This document shows, one piece after another, positions 36,630 through 44,965 of a stretch of 64,000 nucleotides of DNA. Position 1 is the first letter of the stretch; each line of letters opens with the position of its first letter. The notes under the pieces are model-generated. The model was not told where the DNA came from. It saw nothing but the letters and a program-made list of their open reading frames with translations, and did not search any database. Made by a program: the position numbers and the translations under genes. The stretch comes from an uncultured Christensenella sp. (lineage in GTDB: Bacteria > Bacillota > Clostridia > Christensenellales > Borkfalkiaceae): contig CAJTUK010000001.1 of assembly GCA_910579525.1 (NCBI GenBank), positions 248,001 through 312,000 of the forward strand, in the 5' to 3' direction.

Positions 36630-37112
36630 TTAATGTCTTTTGTCGTAGTCGAGTGCTTCCGACCGTTCGAGCGATATAAAATCGAGGAACCGTTCGCAAC
36701 CCTCGTAGATATCGTTATACGCTTTATCGAAGTCGCCCGTATACCACGGATCGGCAATGTCACGAGGGCGGTTGGTAAAGGCGCAAAGTTTGTAAACTTT
36801 ATCACCCGCCGCGCCAGATGAAACGCGCAGAACGTCGAATAGATTAGAAGAATCCATTACAAGGATATAGTCGTTATTCAAAATATCGGCGCGGGTCAGC
36901 TGTTTTGCGATATGGTTGCCCTCTATGCCTTGCTCTTCGAGCTTGCGCTTCGCCTTGTGATAGACGGAACACCCCTCTTCCGCTTCCGTTCCGCGGGAAG
37001 TTATCTCAAAGGAGAGCTCCGTTCCCCTGTCTTTGACCAGCTTTTTCAAAATGAGTTCGCCCATGGGTGAACGGCATATATTGCCGAGGCAAACGAAACA
37101 AACGCGTATCAT
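36630..37112 (-). CDS. low-molecular-weight protein-tyrosine phosphatase
   Basis: 160 residues. The N-terminal FVCLGNICRSPMG carries the catalytic C-x5-R loop (Cys8, Arg14) with the following Ser, and IADPWYTGDFDKAY near the C-terminus carries the general-acid Asp. Both are diagnostic of the LMW-PTP/arsenate reductase fold with phosphatase activity. Substrates unknown; no capsule or tyrosine-kinase genes are nearby. It overlaps the LOG gene by one base (TGATG), so the two are translated together. Confidence 0.93.
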   Translation of the reverse strand: MIRVCFVCLGNICRSPMGELILKKLVKDRGTELSFEITSRGTEAEEGCSVYHKAKRKLEEQGIEGNHIAKQLTRADILNNDYILVMDSSNLFDVLRVSSGAAGDKVYKLCAFTNRPRDIADPWYTGDFDKAYNDIYEGCERFLDFISLERSEALDYDKRH

Positions 37113-37696
37113 CAGTCACCTATTTTGAGCTTTTGCCAAGGGGTGCCGTCAGGCTTATAATTTTCGAGCAAGTCTATAACTTCCTTTGCGGAATTTGCGT
37201 AAGAATACATTTCGTAGCACTTGAAAGTTATGAACTTACGCTCGTAGGCGACCTTCATAAACTTTTCGAGTTCGCAGTAATAATTTTCTATATCGTAAAT
37301 TATAATCGCTTTTTGGTGCCTGCCGAGCTGTTTCAACGTGAGCACCTCGAAAAACTCTTCGAAAGTGCCTATGCCGCCCGGCGTTATAACAAACGCGTCG
37401 CAGTCGTCTTCCATTATGGCTTTGCGCTGCGACATAGTCTCGGTATAAGTAATATTATCGCACTCGCCGTAGATTACCTCCACACCTTCTTCGCGGAAAA
37501 ATTCGGGAATTACACCGTGGATATACCCGTTCCCCTCTTTAAAGCCGCGAGCCGCCGCGCCCATGAGCCCCGTAGCCCCCGCACCGAAAACGAGCGAATG
37601 ACCGCGCTCCGCAAGGAGCTTACCCAGCTCTTCAACCTTTTTAATATAAATATCGTCTATGTGGGCGCTCGCGGCGCCGAAAATACAAACTTTCAT
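37112..37696 (-). CDS. LOG family protein (TIGR00730 type)
   Basis: 194 residues. Start at 37696 (MKVCIFGAAS) with AAAGGAGT just upstream; upstream in-frame codons lack a ribosome site. A Rossmann-like fold of the LONELY GUY family with GAGATGLMGAAARG near residue 42 and the hallmark PGGIGTFEEFFEVLTLKQLG. Members hydrolyse nucleoside 5'-monophosphates (cytokinin-type or AMP/GMP) at the glycosidic bond; the exact substrate here is unknown. First gene of a two-gene operon with the phosphatase, driven by a consensus promoter whose -35 box ends only eight bases from the left edge of the inserted element. Confidence 0.92.
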   Translation of the reverse strand: MKVCIFGAASAHIDDIYIKKVEELGKLLAERGHSLVFGAGATGLMGAAARGFKEGNGYIHGVIPEFFREEGVEVIYGECDNITYTETMSQRKAIMEDDCDAFVITPGGIGTFEEFFEVLTLKQLGRHQKAIIIYDIENYYCELEKFMKVAYERKFITFKCYEMYSYANSAKEVIDLLENYKPDGTPWQKLKIGD

Positions 37697-37753
37697 TTTT
37701 ACTCCTTTACACTTTACCATATGCGCATACGGTTACGCGCTCCAATCTCTTAT

Positions 37754-37782
37754 ATTATATACAATTTTTTAAATAATGTCAA
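37754..37782 (-). promoter_or_regulatory. consensus promoter of the LOG-phosphatase operon
   Basis: On the minus strand TTGACA (37782-37777), 17 bases, TATAAT (37759-37754). Confidence 0.85.
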
Positions 37783-37789
37783 TCCCGCG

Positions 37790-37799
37790 CGAAATTCGG
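37790..37799. repeat. left direct repeat of the inserted element (putative target duplication)
   Basis: CGAAATTCGG, repeated in the same orientation at 53484-53493 immediately outside the other proposed end. Confidence 0.55.
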
Positions 37800-37861
37800 A
37801 TGGTGTCAAGTTTTTTCCGCACATTTTTTTAAAAACTTGAATTTTTTTAAATTTTAACCTA

Positions 37862-39202
37862 TCAGCCTTTAAAAATCAAGATTTTTCTAATAGCGTTAAG
37901 AAAATTATCTTCCGCAAGAAAATGTCCGAACGGAATAGAACCGTCAACGCTACTTTTCCGCATAGCAAAACAATTATATCGTTTATTATTTTCTTTTGTG
38001 CTTTCCCTCCTTCCTGTAAGGCTTAAAAAGTCCCCACCGTTAAAATAAAAGGCTCTCAGCCTTGCCATTTTATCGGCACCGGCAATACTCCAGCCCATTG
38101 GACGAGAAGACATACGTTCCGAAAGAACGTGCGAAACGTGTCCCTCGGCAGAACACGCATACTCAGAAAGCAAATTAATTTCATCAAAATTATTTTGCAA
38201 ATAAAACAAACTGTCTGCCATACGTTTACGCTGCGACAGCCCTGACTCGTTCAACCACTTCGTCGCATAGAGCTTTAAAACGCTATCCTTATCATCGTTT
38301 TTAATGCTCTCTAAAACTTGCCGACGGAATTTCATATTGCCGCTGCTTGCGTCTGTAACGCTCTTATAAACGTGAAATTTATCAAGAATATACTGCGCAC
38401 CAGGAAAGGCATCCAACCCGCATTTAATCCACTGCGCACCGTCGCCGGAAATGCGAATAGACTGTCTCGGCACATCGTATTGAAAACAGACGTAATCAGC
38501 AACGTCATTCCAAATATCAGTTCCGCCGCTTACTGCTGCAAAATATTTGGCATTGACGAGTTCGGTTCTTCCTTTACTTACTTTCTTCCGCCCCTCATGC
38601 ACATAGACAAGCTTCACTTCAGCACTTTTACCGTTATTCAAATGAATATGGTCTTCGTCTGCTTCAATGTAAAGCTCGTCTATTTTTTTATAACCGTTCA
38701 CCTGCGGCGCAACCTCTTGTTTTCTCACGTTTTTAACTAAATTAAAAACCGTTTGTCGAGAAACACTATTTGAAGAAAGCTTACTTGCTTTGCCGTAGCT
38801 CGTCAATGTTGCATCGTTGATGAGCTTGCTTTTTAAGCCACTTTCAATACGGCTGTGCTTTTCGATATCAAGCAGTTCGTCAACGGCAAAAAAATACCTG
38901 CTTTGAGCCTTATCATAATAGAGCCTGCGTTTAAGGTTAATATCGCCCATTGCAGAAACCATTTTACGTGTTTTAGTATGCCGCAAAATTATAGCGTGTT
39001 TGTCTCTCTGGGCATTGTAAACGTTATCCGCAATACCAACGATTTGCTCTATAATCTGAACACCCAGCTTATTAACGGCATCCTGCGTCGTTTTGACTAT
39101 ACCGCTAAAATCAATATTCTGAAGATTGTCCGAAACCACCAGCATTAATTTTTCAACGGCTTCACTTATAAGCAACTGTAATTTTTCTTTCGTGTTTTCC
39201 AT
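37862..39202 (-). CDS. UPF0236 / ISLre2-family transposase
   Basis: 446 residues, full length for the family. Start at 39202 after CAGGAGA; the longer frame to 39253 runs through a palindrome and lacks a ribosome site. Family features: helical N-terminus, KTRKMVSAMGDINLKRRLYYDK, then YIEADEDHIHL, a DDE-like core (first Asp in IEADEDH, ISGDGAQWIKCG, later Glu in the EGHVSHVLSERMSSRPMGWS segment), and YILDKFHVYKSV. This is a cut-and-paste type enzyme that normally sits alone in an IS. Here it is the leftmost gene of a much larger element with no obvious IS right end next to it, and two TGTCCGTACA palindromes lie directly upstream. It appears intact, so probably active. Confidence 0.88.
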   Translation of the reverse strand: MENTKEKLQLLISEAVEKLMLVVSDNLQNIDFSGIVKTTQDAVNKLGVQIIEQIVGIADNVYNAQRDKHAIILRHTKTRKMVSAMGDINLKRRLYYDKAQSRYFFAVDELLDIEKHSRIESGLKSKLINDATLTSYGKASKLSSNSVSRQTVFNLVKNVRKQEVAPQVNGYKKIDELYIEADEDHIHLNNGKSAEVKLVYVHEGRKKVSKGRTELVNAKYFAAVSGGTDIWNDVADYVCFQYDVPRQSIRISGDGAQWIKCGLDAFPGAQYILDKFHVYKSVTDASSGNMKFRRQVLESIKNDDKDSVLKLYATKWLNESGLSQRKRMADSLFYLQNNFDEINLLSEYACSAEGHVSHVLSERMSSRPMGWSIAGADKMARLRAFYFNGGDFLSLTGRRESTKENNKRYNCFAMRKSSVDGSIPFGHFLAEDNFLNAIRKILIFKG

Positions 39203-39228
39203 AAAAGAATTCTCCTGTAAAATAAAAA

Positions 39229-39252
39229 TGTCCGTACAAAAGTGTACGGACA
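39229..39252. repeat. element palindrome copy 1
   Basis: Arms TGTCCGTACA and TGTACGGACA, perfect, four bases apart; 27 bases upstream of the transposase start codon. Confidence 0.9.
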
Positions 39253-39257
39253 TCCTT

Positions 39258-39295
39258 GTGCGGACGAAAATGTACGTACAAAATTTGTCCGTACA
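39258..39295. repeat. element palindrome copy 2 (compound)
   Basis: Three related arms in a row: TGTGCGGACG, TGTACGTACA (itself palindromic) and TGTCCGTACA. Together with copy 1 this makes a cluster upstream of the transposase gene. Confidence 0.8.
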
Positions 39296-39386
39296 AAATT
39301 TTACAGCAAAAATGTATTAAAGTGAAACTACAAAGAACGTAAAAAAGAAAGCTCTCTTAATCAGAGAGCTTCCAAAAGTACTTTTA

Positions 39387-40043
39387 TTAATCTGCCACAC
39401 AAACAATGGTAGTAGAAGACGGGATAGCGTTCTTCTCTAATTTTACATTTGCCCATTCTGCACTTGTTCCAAGGAATTTTATTTCAGCGAGAGAAGTGCA
39501 GTTTTTAAATGCACCCTCGTAAAGCTTCGTCACACTATTTGGAATAGTTACGCTTGTTAACTGATTACAATCATTAAAAGCATATACCCCTATGAACGTT
39601 ACGCCGCTCGGTATTATTACTTCCCCCTTTAATCCGCTACAACCGCTAAACGCATACCATGCTATACCATCCACATTATCGGGTATCACAACATGTGTTA
39701 ATCCACTACAAAGCTTAAAAGCAAAATTATAGATTGTTGTGACGCTATTAGGTATTATCACGCTCGTTAGATTAACACATTCCTCAAACCCGCCAACAGC
39801 CGTTACACTCTTGCCGTTATAAGTGGCGGGAATATTTAGTTCTCCAGATATATTACGTGAGACTGGCGCCACCGAATACGTACCGTCACTTTTTTGCGTA
39901 AACTTTAAATCGCCCTCTATTGTTGAGGCACTCGGTACATCTTCTTTTCCATTTGGTGCAAAATTATCAGTACAAGCAGTAATAGAAAGCATAACAACTA
40001 CACATAAAAGAGAAATCAAACTTATTACTTTAAACCTTTTCAT
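39387..40043 (-). CDS. short BspA-type leucine-rich-repeat lipoprotein
   Basis: 218 residues. Start at 40043 (MKRFKVISLIS) because GAGGTTA lies five bases ahead and a consensus promoter follows the right distance upstream. Signal peptide with lipobox SITAC (Cys24), a short linker, then about 160 residues of LRR_5 repeats (VTSIGxxAFxxCxxLTSVxIPNSV pattern). From DLKFTQKSDGTYS to ALEK-NAIP it is nearly identical to the N-terminus of the 1803-residue protein of this element, including 491 bp of DNA with two differences. The last ten residues (SSTTIVCVAD) differ. So it looks like a recent copy of an LRR module fitted with a lipoprotein signal. Probably surface-displayed; binding partner unknown. 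Confidence 0.9.
   Translation of the reverse strand: MKRFKVISLISLLCVVVMLSITACTDNFAPNGKEDVPSASTIEGDLKFTQKSDGTYSVAPVSRNISGELNIPATYNGKSVTAVGGFEECVNLTSVIIPNSVTTIYNFAFKLCSGLTHVVIPDNVDGIAWYAFSGCSGLKGEVIIPSGVTFIGVYAFNDCNQLTSVTIPNSVTKLYEGAFKNCTSLAEIKFLGTSAEWANVKLEKNAIPSSTTIVCVAD
39421..39911 (-). repeat. 491-bp direct repeat, copy A
   Basis: Identical to 49761-50251 except at two positions (39620 and 39873), one silent and one Val/Ile. Same orientation as copy B, 10,340 bp apart. It covers the shared LRR coding region. Confidence 0.97.
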
Positions 40044-40067
40044 TTTTAACCTCATACTATTAAAATT

Positions 40068-40096
40068 ATTATACAATTCATACATAAAATTGTCAA
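40068..40096 (-). promoter_or_regulatory. consensus promoter of the LRR lipoprotein gene
   Basis: On the minus strand TTGACA (40096-40091), exactly 17 bases, TATAAT (40073-40068). It shows this gene is expressed independently of the VirB4 operon. Confidence 0.9.
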
Positions 40097-40121
40097 TTTA
40101 AATTTTCAATATTTACCATTT

Positions 40122-40144
40122 TGTCCGTACAAAATGTACGGACA
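40122..40144. repeat. element palindrome copy 3
   Basis: Arms TGTCCGTACA and TGTACGGACA, perfect, three bases apart, between the virB4 stop codon and the lipoprotein promoter. No U-tract follows on either strand, so it is not a normal terminator. Confidence 0.9.
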
Positions 40145-40160
40145 TTTTTCTTTGTGATTT

Positions 40161-42794
40161 CTATTCTCTTTCTTCCCAAGGCTTACCCACTTGTTCGAAA
40201 AGCGACCAAACCGTATCGTGAGCTTCGACATGAAAGCGTGTACGTTGTCGCGCCGAACAGATAGCAAAGCAGTCGCCGCGCCCAGCATCGGAAATAAACG
40301 CTCGCTCGGTGGGATTAAGTCCGCCGACATTCTTATATAAATCCGTCAAGATTTCAAGGTCGGCAGGTGCCAAGCCGAATACAAACGAGTACTGCGCATT
40401 GTTTACAATAGCCGACGTCTTTTGTATAACCTTTTCATTTCCGAAAATATCGCTCAGGTTCTGAGTCAAAAAGAAGATACTGCCTTCATACTTACGTATA
40501 CGTTTATACCATAGATAAGCAAATTGCAACGCAACCGGATAATCCGGGTCGATAAAATTGTAGCCTTCGTCGAGCATAATGAACGGATGCACGACGTCGC
40601 CGTAGCTGTTACGGTTCAGTTCGCGGATGTTAATTATCTGCATATCAAGATAACGCATAACTACAAGTATCTGAGCGTTCGCAACGGTCTGGTTCTTGGC
40701 ACCGAACAACGACTGAAAATTGAACACGACAAATCTCGAATCTACTTCGAGTGTAGACGAACCGTTCCAAAGCGATGAATACATGCCCCCCGCTGCAAAC
40801 TTCTGAACGTAGGTATTTACACGCTCAAGATTAGTTCTGCGCATGGGTGTCAAGTCCGTCCGTTTCATTTCCTTTTCAACGATAGCTTTCAGCGTATCGA
40901 AAGTCGGATATTGTTCGGGCTTAAATTCCGTACAATCCGTATCGTGATTAATCCCAACGCTTTCGTAAGTTAGCTTAATAAGGTTATTCAGCTCTTCGAA
41001 TGCGTCTTGTGCGATTCCCTTCAAAGTTATCTTGAAGAAGTCTTCAAGGAACTGCAGATGCGCATTAAAAACAATCTCAGGCGATGCAATTTCGCCCTCA
41101 TCCGTCAAGACGGGATAAATGTGTAACGGATTAATACGCCCCTGCGTTGCGCTCCCGATATCGATAAAAAGTCCGTCAAGATTTTTTGCAAGAGTCTGAT
41201 ACTCATTCTCGGGGTCCAAAATAAATATTCTGGAATTATCGGAATAAACCATCGAAATTAGAATCTTTGCAAAAGTGCTCTTCCCGCTCCCCGACTTACC
41301 GTAAGCTATTCCGTTACTGTTTATAAAGTCCCGTCCACGTTTCCAAATATCGAGTATGACAGGGTAATAATCCCATCCGAGATTATAACCGTCAACATCG
41401 ATTATAGAAGAAAACACAAAAGGAAAAACGGCAGCAAGCGAGTCCGAATTGATTCCACGCTCGAAGCCTTTCAATTTCGGGCGCCTTGCAACGGTAGACT
41501 TGGCAAACCCGTCTATCTGTCTGCCAAGCAAATAACTTACTCTGAAACCGTTAGTTGTAATCTCACGGCGTATATCTTTACGGAAAGTTGAATTATTTTT
41601 ATCTGTGTTATTAATTCCCGTTATCGTCAACGTGCAGTCAAAGAGCAGTTCGTTCTCGTTCTGGATGCGAGCTTGAAGCTCGTTCATCGTTTGAATGTGC
41701 GTATCCTGGCTCCGCATTTCAGACAGCTTGCCTGCCGTTCGGGTTGCGCTTTCCACTACGGCTCTGTCTATACGCTTAATAGCCTTACCCTTATCTACGG
41801 GCTTTATCGTCAATACTGCTTTCGTGTTATCTATATTGAAAATATTTGAACCCCAAGCATTAGACACATACAAAGGATAATCTTTAATTGCTAAAGTAAA
41901 CGCGTAAACATCGTCAACACTGTATCCGGCAAGCCCAAACTTAACCTTGTCCGGCTTTACGTAATCGGCAAGATGTGAAATATCTTGCTCGTCAATTTCA
42001 CGCTCGTCGAAATTGCGAGTGTAGCAGTATTTAAAAAATACCGCTACTTCCCGCGCATCCAAGAGTGTGGAATCGAGTCCCGCGTCGTCAAGCCCGTCAC
42101 GGCAAGCATCGATTTGATTAAATAAAGCATCCTCGCCGTCTTCATACAAAGCTAAATAATAATACGGTCTATAAAGCGGCATAACGTTGTTGACGTTATC
42201 GATTTGCTCCAAACGACTCTGCAGTATAACCTCTTTCGCCTTATCGCCTTCTTCTTTCGCGATATTAAGTTTTTCAAATATACCGGCGGCTACTTCATCA
42301 TATTTAATCGGGCGGTCAATTTTAACGAGCTGGATAACAGATGATTGGCTAAGCCCGTTTAACACACGGGCAAAAGCCGATATTCGTCTGTCCTGCTCGT
42401 CTTCATCCAATAAACCGAAATCCATACTTCCAACTTCGATAATTGCGCCGAGGTATCCTTCATATTCAACAAGCCCGTCTGCCCGAATATTTTTAAACGG
42501 AATCAGTTCGTCAGTGTTCCCTTTTTTTGCGCCCTTCGTAAACGTGCGACGGGAAACATAGAATTTTATCAAATACGCAAACTGCAGATAAGTTCTGTCT
42601 TCATCGTCGCCGATAAACATTACAACGCATATCAGAAGGTACACCGCAAGCATTATCCAACGTTGTGAAAAATTTGAAAAAAACAATAATATCGCAACGA
42701 GCAACATTACGCTTATTATAAGCATATCGAGCAACGATAAGTGCTTAAATAATGCTGCTTTAATTTTGCTGTTTTTAGGTATAATACGCTCCAT
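40161..42794 (-). CDS. VirB4/TraE-family conjugative ATPase with VirB3-like N-terminus
   Basis: 877 residues. The motor ATPase of type IV secretion systems, acting at the inner face of the membrane. Two closely spaced hydrophobic segments (about 20-38 and 46-62) open the protein, like PrgI/VirB3 fused to VirB4. The motor part has Walker A GKSGSGKSTFAK near residue 495, DPENEYQTLA, Walker B HPFIMLDEGYNFID, and FFLTQNLSDIFGNEKV. It resembles the family NCBI labels Mbov_0397 ICE conjugal transfer ATPase (from memory). Gene order pilin - VirB6-like - VirB4 matches that set. The ATG is two bases after the upstream stop codon with AAGGAAA. Intact; no relaxase or VirD4 is nearby. Confidence 0.9.
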   Translation of the reverse strand: MERIIPKNSKIKAALFKHLSLLDMLIISVMLLVAILLFFSNFSQRWIMLAVYLLICVVMFIGDDEDRTYLQFAYLIKFYVSRRTFTKGAKKGNTDELIPFKNIRADGLVEYEGYLGAIIEVGSMDFGLLDEDEQDRRISAFARVLNGLSQSSVIQLVKIDRPIKYDEVAAGIFEKLNIAKEEGDKAKEVILQSRLEQIDNVNNVMPLYRPYYYLALYEDGEDALFNQIDACRDGLDDAGLDSTLLDAREVAVFFKYCYTRNFDEREIDEQDISHLADYVKPDKVKFGLAGYSVDDVYAFTLAIKDYPLYVSNAWGSNIFNIDNTKAVLTIKPVDKGKAIKRIDRAVVESATRTAGKLSEMRSQDTHIQTMNELQARIQNENELLFDCTLTITGINNTDKNNSTFRKDIRREITTNGFRVSYLLGRQIDGFAKSTVARRPKLKGFERGINSDSLAAVFPFVFSSIIDVDGYNLGWDYYPVILDIWKRGRDFINSNGIAYGKSGSGKSTFAKILISMVYSDNSRIFILDPENEYQTLAKNLDGLFIDIGSATQGRINPLHIYPVLTDEGEIASPEIVFNAHLQFLEDFFKITLKGIAQDAFEELNNLIKLTYESVGINHDTDCTEFKPEQYPTFDTLKAIVEKEMKRTDLTPMRRTNLERVNTYVQKFAAGGMYSSLWNGSSTLEVDSRFVVFNFQSLFGAKNQTVANAQILVVMRYLDMQIINIRELNRNSYGDVVHPFIMLDEGYNFIDPDYPVALQFAYLWYKRIRKYEGSIFFLTQNLSDIFGNEKVIQKTSAIVNNAQYSFVFGLAPADLEILTDLYKNVGGLNPTERAFISDAGRGDCFAICSARQRTRFHVEAHDTVWSLFEQVGKPWEERE

Positions 42795-42797
42795 ATT

Positions 42798-44513
42798 TTA
42801 TTTCCTTGCCGTAGGATTATTTTTAAAAGCTCCCGACTTGCTTTCGTTGTTCCCGGTTCGCAAGCCACCGCTTAACGCCGTGCCGGCGACTTTCCCTGCC
42901 GTTCCTCTTACGCCGTTTAGCACCTTAGGCGCCGTAAGCCCCGATGATTTCCCGCCTACAGCTGCTCCTGCATTGGCGCCTGCTCTACTACCGCCATAAG
43001 GCGACGACTTACCGCCCATACGTCCAAGCGCTCTTACAAAGGCTGCGCCTTTGCTCCCGGAATATTTGTCACCGCCGACACGTTCTCCAATCGCATTGGC
43101 GCCACGTGCAGCATAATTAAATATACCGGTGCGTTCGCGTCCATAACGGTTGGTACCGCCGAACAGACCGCGCCCCATTCCTGCAGCTACACGTCCAACG
43201 CCTAGCGCTCCGACTGCTGCCATCCTTACACCGCTTGTTATAAGAGCAAAGGACTGCATCGCTTCACGACCTTCATCCGCCGACGTTCCGAGAATTCGAG
43301 CTATAAGCGTTTGGCTGCTGTTCATACATAAAGCGCCACCGAGAAGCAAAAGCATCTTAAACACCGAAACAGCGAAAGCGCTTAACACCCCTTCATTTAT
43401 AAGGTATGTTAAATCAAACGCCGGTCCCGTTATGAACCCCGCTATCATAAAGAAAACGTTTAAAGAAATAACGGCACCAAACGCAATTAATACCTTTGAC
43501 ATAAAGGTTTCTCGCCATGCTCGGAATCGGGCACCATCGTCAAGCGGTATCGTACCGCATACAAGTGGCATACAAATCACAAGAACGATAATATCATAAA
43601 TACGCTTTACAAGCCCAACGGAAAGCATAAACATCGATATAAGCATTATTACGGCAACCAAATATGCAGTGAACATATTAAAAGCATCTAATCGCACCAT
43701 AGGCCGTCTACTGTATCCTTGGTCTGCCTGTTCGAATAAACCTATCCAATCTTTATTATGTACTCCAAAAACTTGGTCTGGCGACATAGACCATTTTATC
43801 TCTGACGGCGAACCGTTTACCCAACCCGTCACAACGACAAGATTGCCTTCGGCATCAGTCAAATACGGATGATAACGTTCTATACGCTGAACCCATATAG
43901 GAATTTTATTGCCGTTATCATCGAGCATATAATTCCCTTCGGCGTCCTTCTCCCAAGCTAACCCGTCCTCACTTGCAATATCTTTTTCCTGAACTCGATG
44001 CCCGCTCTCGTCAAGATAATCTCCGACTTCACGTTCTTCCCATCGGCTTTCGTCGATTACGTATGATTGCTCCACCGACAGATTAAAAAGATTTTGCGAC
44101 AACGTTAAATTATCTGCCGGTGCAATGACGTCATTTACCATGTTCAAGAGCATACTCGAGAACGCAATAAACATAAACACAAAAAAGATACACACAACGG
44201 ATGCACCTATACCGAGCACCCCCTGTTTTATCGTCGTTGCATGAGACGTCGGCTCGCCGCCGGCTTTAAATTTAATTACGTTTTTAACTGTTTTAACGCC
44301 CACGCAGGCTCCGGCTATTACAACGCTTATCATACACAAACCGAGTAAAACTTTCGTCGAAATAGCGCTATCCAAAAACACCTCTAAAAGCGTCCTGGTT
44401 TCATCCGCTTTTTGAGTTCCGGTCAAAATATTAAATATAGCGCCGATTGTGTCTATAAAGTCATAAAGCCAAAACAGAAGCTGCGCAAACAGTTTTTCTA
44501 TCAGAATACCCAT
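42798..44513 (-). CDS. VirB6/TrbL-like multi-spanning conjugation protein
   Basis: 571 residues. About seven hydrophobic segments between residues 8 and 415, broken by an extracytoplasmic loop (about 140-275) with acidic EKDAEGNYMLDDNGNKIPIW and FGVHNKDWIGLFEQ. The C-terminal 150 residues are a soluble Gly/Ala/Arg-rich tail (RVGGDKYSGSKGAAF). This topology is that of the polytopic channel protein (VirB6/TrbL/TcpH class) of Gram-positive type IV systems and resembles the Mbov_0396 family by order and layout. It lies four bases after the pilin-like gene and two before VirB4, clearly one operon. Confidence 0.78.
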   Translation of the reverse strand: MGILIEKLFAQLLFWLYDFIDTIGAIFNILTGTQKADETRTLLEVFLDSAISTKVLLGLCMISVVIAGACVGVKTVKNVIKFKAGGEPTSHATTIKQGVLGIGASVVCIFFVFMFIAFSSMLLNMVNDVIAPADNLTLSQNLFNLSVEQSYVIDESRWEEREVGDYLDESGHRVQEKDIASEDGLAWEKDAEGNYMLDDNGNKIPIWVQRIERYHPYLTDAEGNLVVVTGWVNGSPSEIKWSMSPDQVFGVHNKDWIGLFEQADQGYSRRPMVRLDAFNMFTAYLVAVIMLISMFMLSVGLVKRIYDIIVLVICMPLVCGTIPLDDGARFRAWRETFMSKVLIAFGAVISLNVFFMIAGFITGPAFDLTYLINEGVLSAFAVSVFKMLLLLGGALCMNSSQTLIARILGTSADEGREAMQSFALITSGVRMAAVGALGVGRVAAGMGRGLFGGTNRYGRERTGIFNYAARGANAIGERVGGDKYSGSKGAAFVRALGRMGGKSSPYGGSRAGANAGAAVGGKSSGLTAPKVLNGVRGTAGKVAGTALSGGLRTGNNESKSGAFKNNPTARK

Positions 44514-44517
44514 AGTC

Positions 44518-44859
44518 TTATAAGACGCTACTAATCAGCGACATATACTCCGGCACGTCATTATCAAACCAGGATTGGAAGCTTGCTACAATAACGGGAA
44601 CCAGTGCGGCAATCAAAAAAACTATTATAATACCGACGAAAATGCCTATTGCAAAATTCTTCGCTTGCTTAAGCTTCTGCTCATCTCCGGACTGCGATGC
44701 AAGTATGTATTTGAGTCCTGCAGCAATACCGAGTATGGCGGCTGCGGCGGCAATTACGCCGAGCAAGGGCCCCCACCACTGACCAAGGAACGATTCAAGT
44801 ATTTTGCCGACGTTATCAAAATTACCGGCAAGAAGGTTGATAATAAGAGTTTGGTTCAT
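44518..44859 (-). CDS. VirB2-like pilin / conjugal transfer small membrane protein
   Basis: 113 residues with two membrane helices (about 30-53, Ala/Gly-rich GVIAAAAAILGIAAGLKYI, and 68-95) joined by a charged turn (SGDEQKLKQAKN), the hairpin layout of TrbC/VirB2 pilins. It precedes VirB6-like and VirB4 genes, matching the Mbov_0395 pilin-like family. AAGGAGAT lies seven bases before the ATG. It may form an extracellular filament or act as a membrane channel piece; there is no cleavable leader typical of proteobacterial VirB2. Confidence 0.78.
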   Translation of the reverse strand: MNQTLIINLLAGNFDNVGKILESFLGQWWGPLLGVIAAAAAILGIAAGLKYILASQSGDEQKLKQAKNFAIGIFVGIIIVFLIAALVPVIVASFQSWFDNDVPEYMSLISSVL

Positions 44860-44916
44860 AAAAATATCTCCTTAAAATAATTTTTGTTTTTTATATCTAA
44901 TCGGCTTCGGCTCATT

Positions 44917-44939
44917 TGTCAGTACAAAGTGTATGTACA
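44917..44939. repeat. element palindrome copy 4 (degenerate)
   Basis: TGTCAGTACA and TGTATGTACA, three bases apart, between the giant LRR/Ig gene and the pilin gene. Confidence 0.65.
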
Positions 44940-44965
44940 AATGAAAATGGGCCATTACCGTTTTT

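Noticed and set aside
39229..39295. Palindromes as transcription terminators
   Set aside because: Most copies lack a T-tract on either strand, one is inside a coding region, and several lie upstream of genes.
37801..39320. A simple self-contained ISLre2 insertion sequence around the transposase
   Set aside because: I could not find a matching inverted end just right of the transposase; only TTTT-TCCGCACA-like similarity near 37814 and 39260. The better match to the left end is at 53469-53481. A degenerate IS end near 39260 is not excluded.
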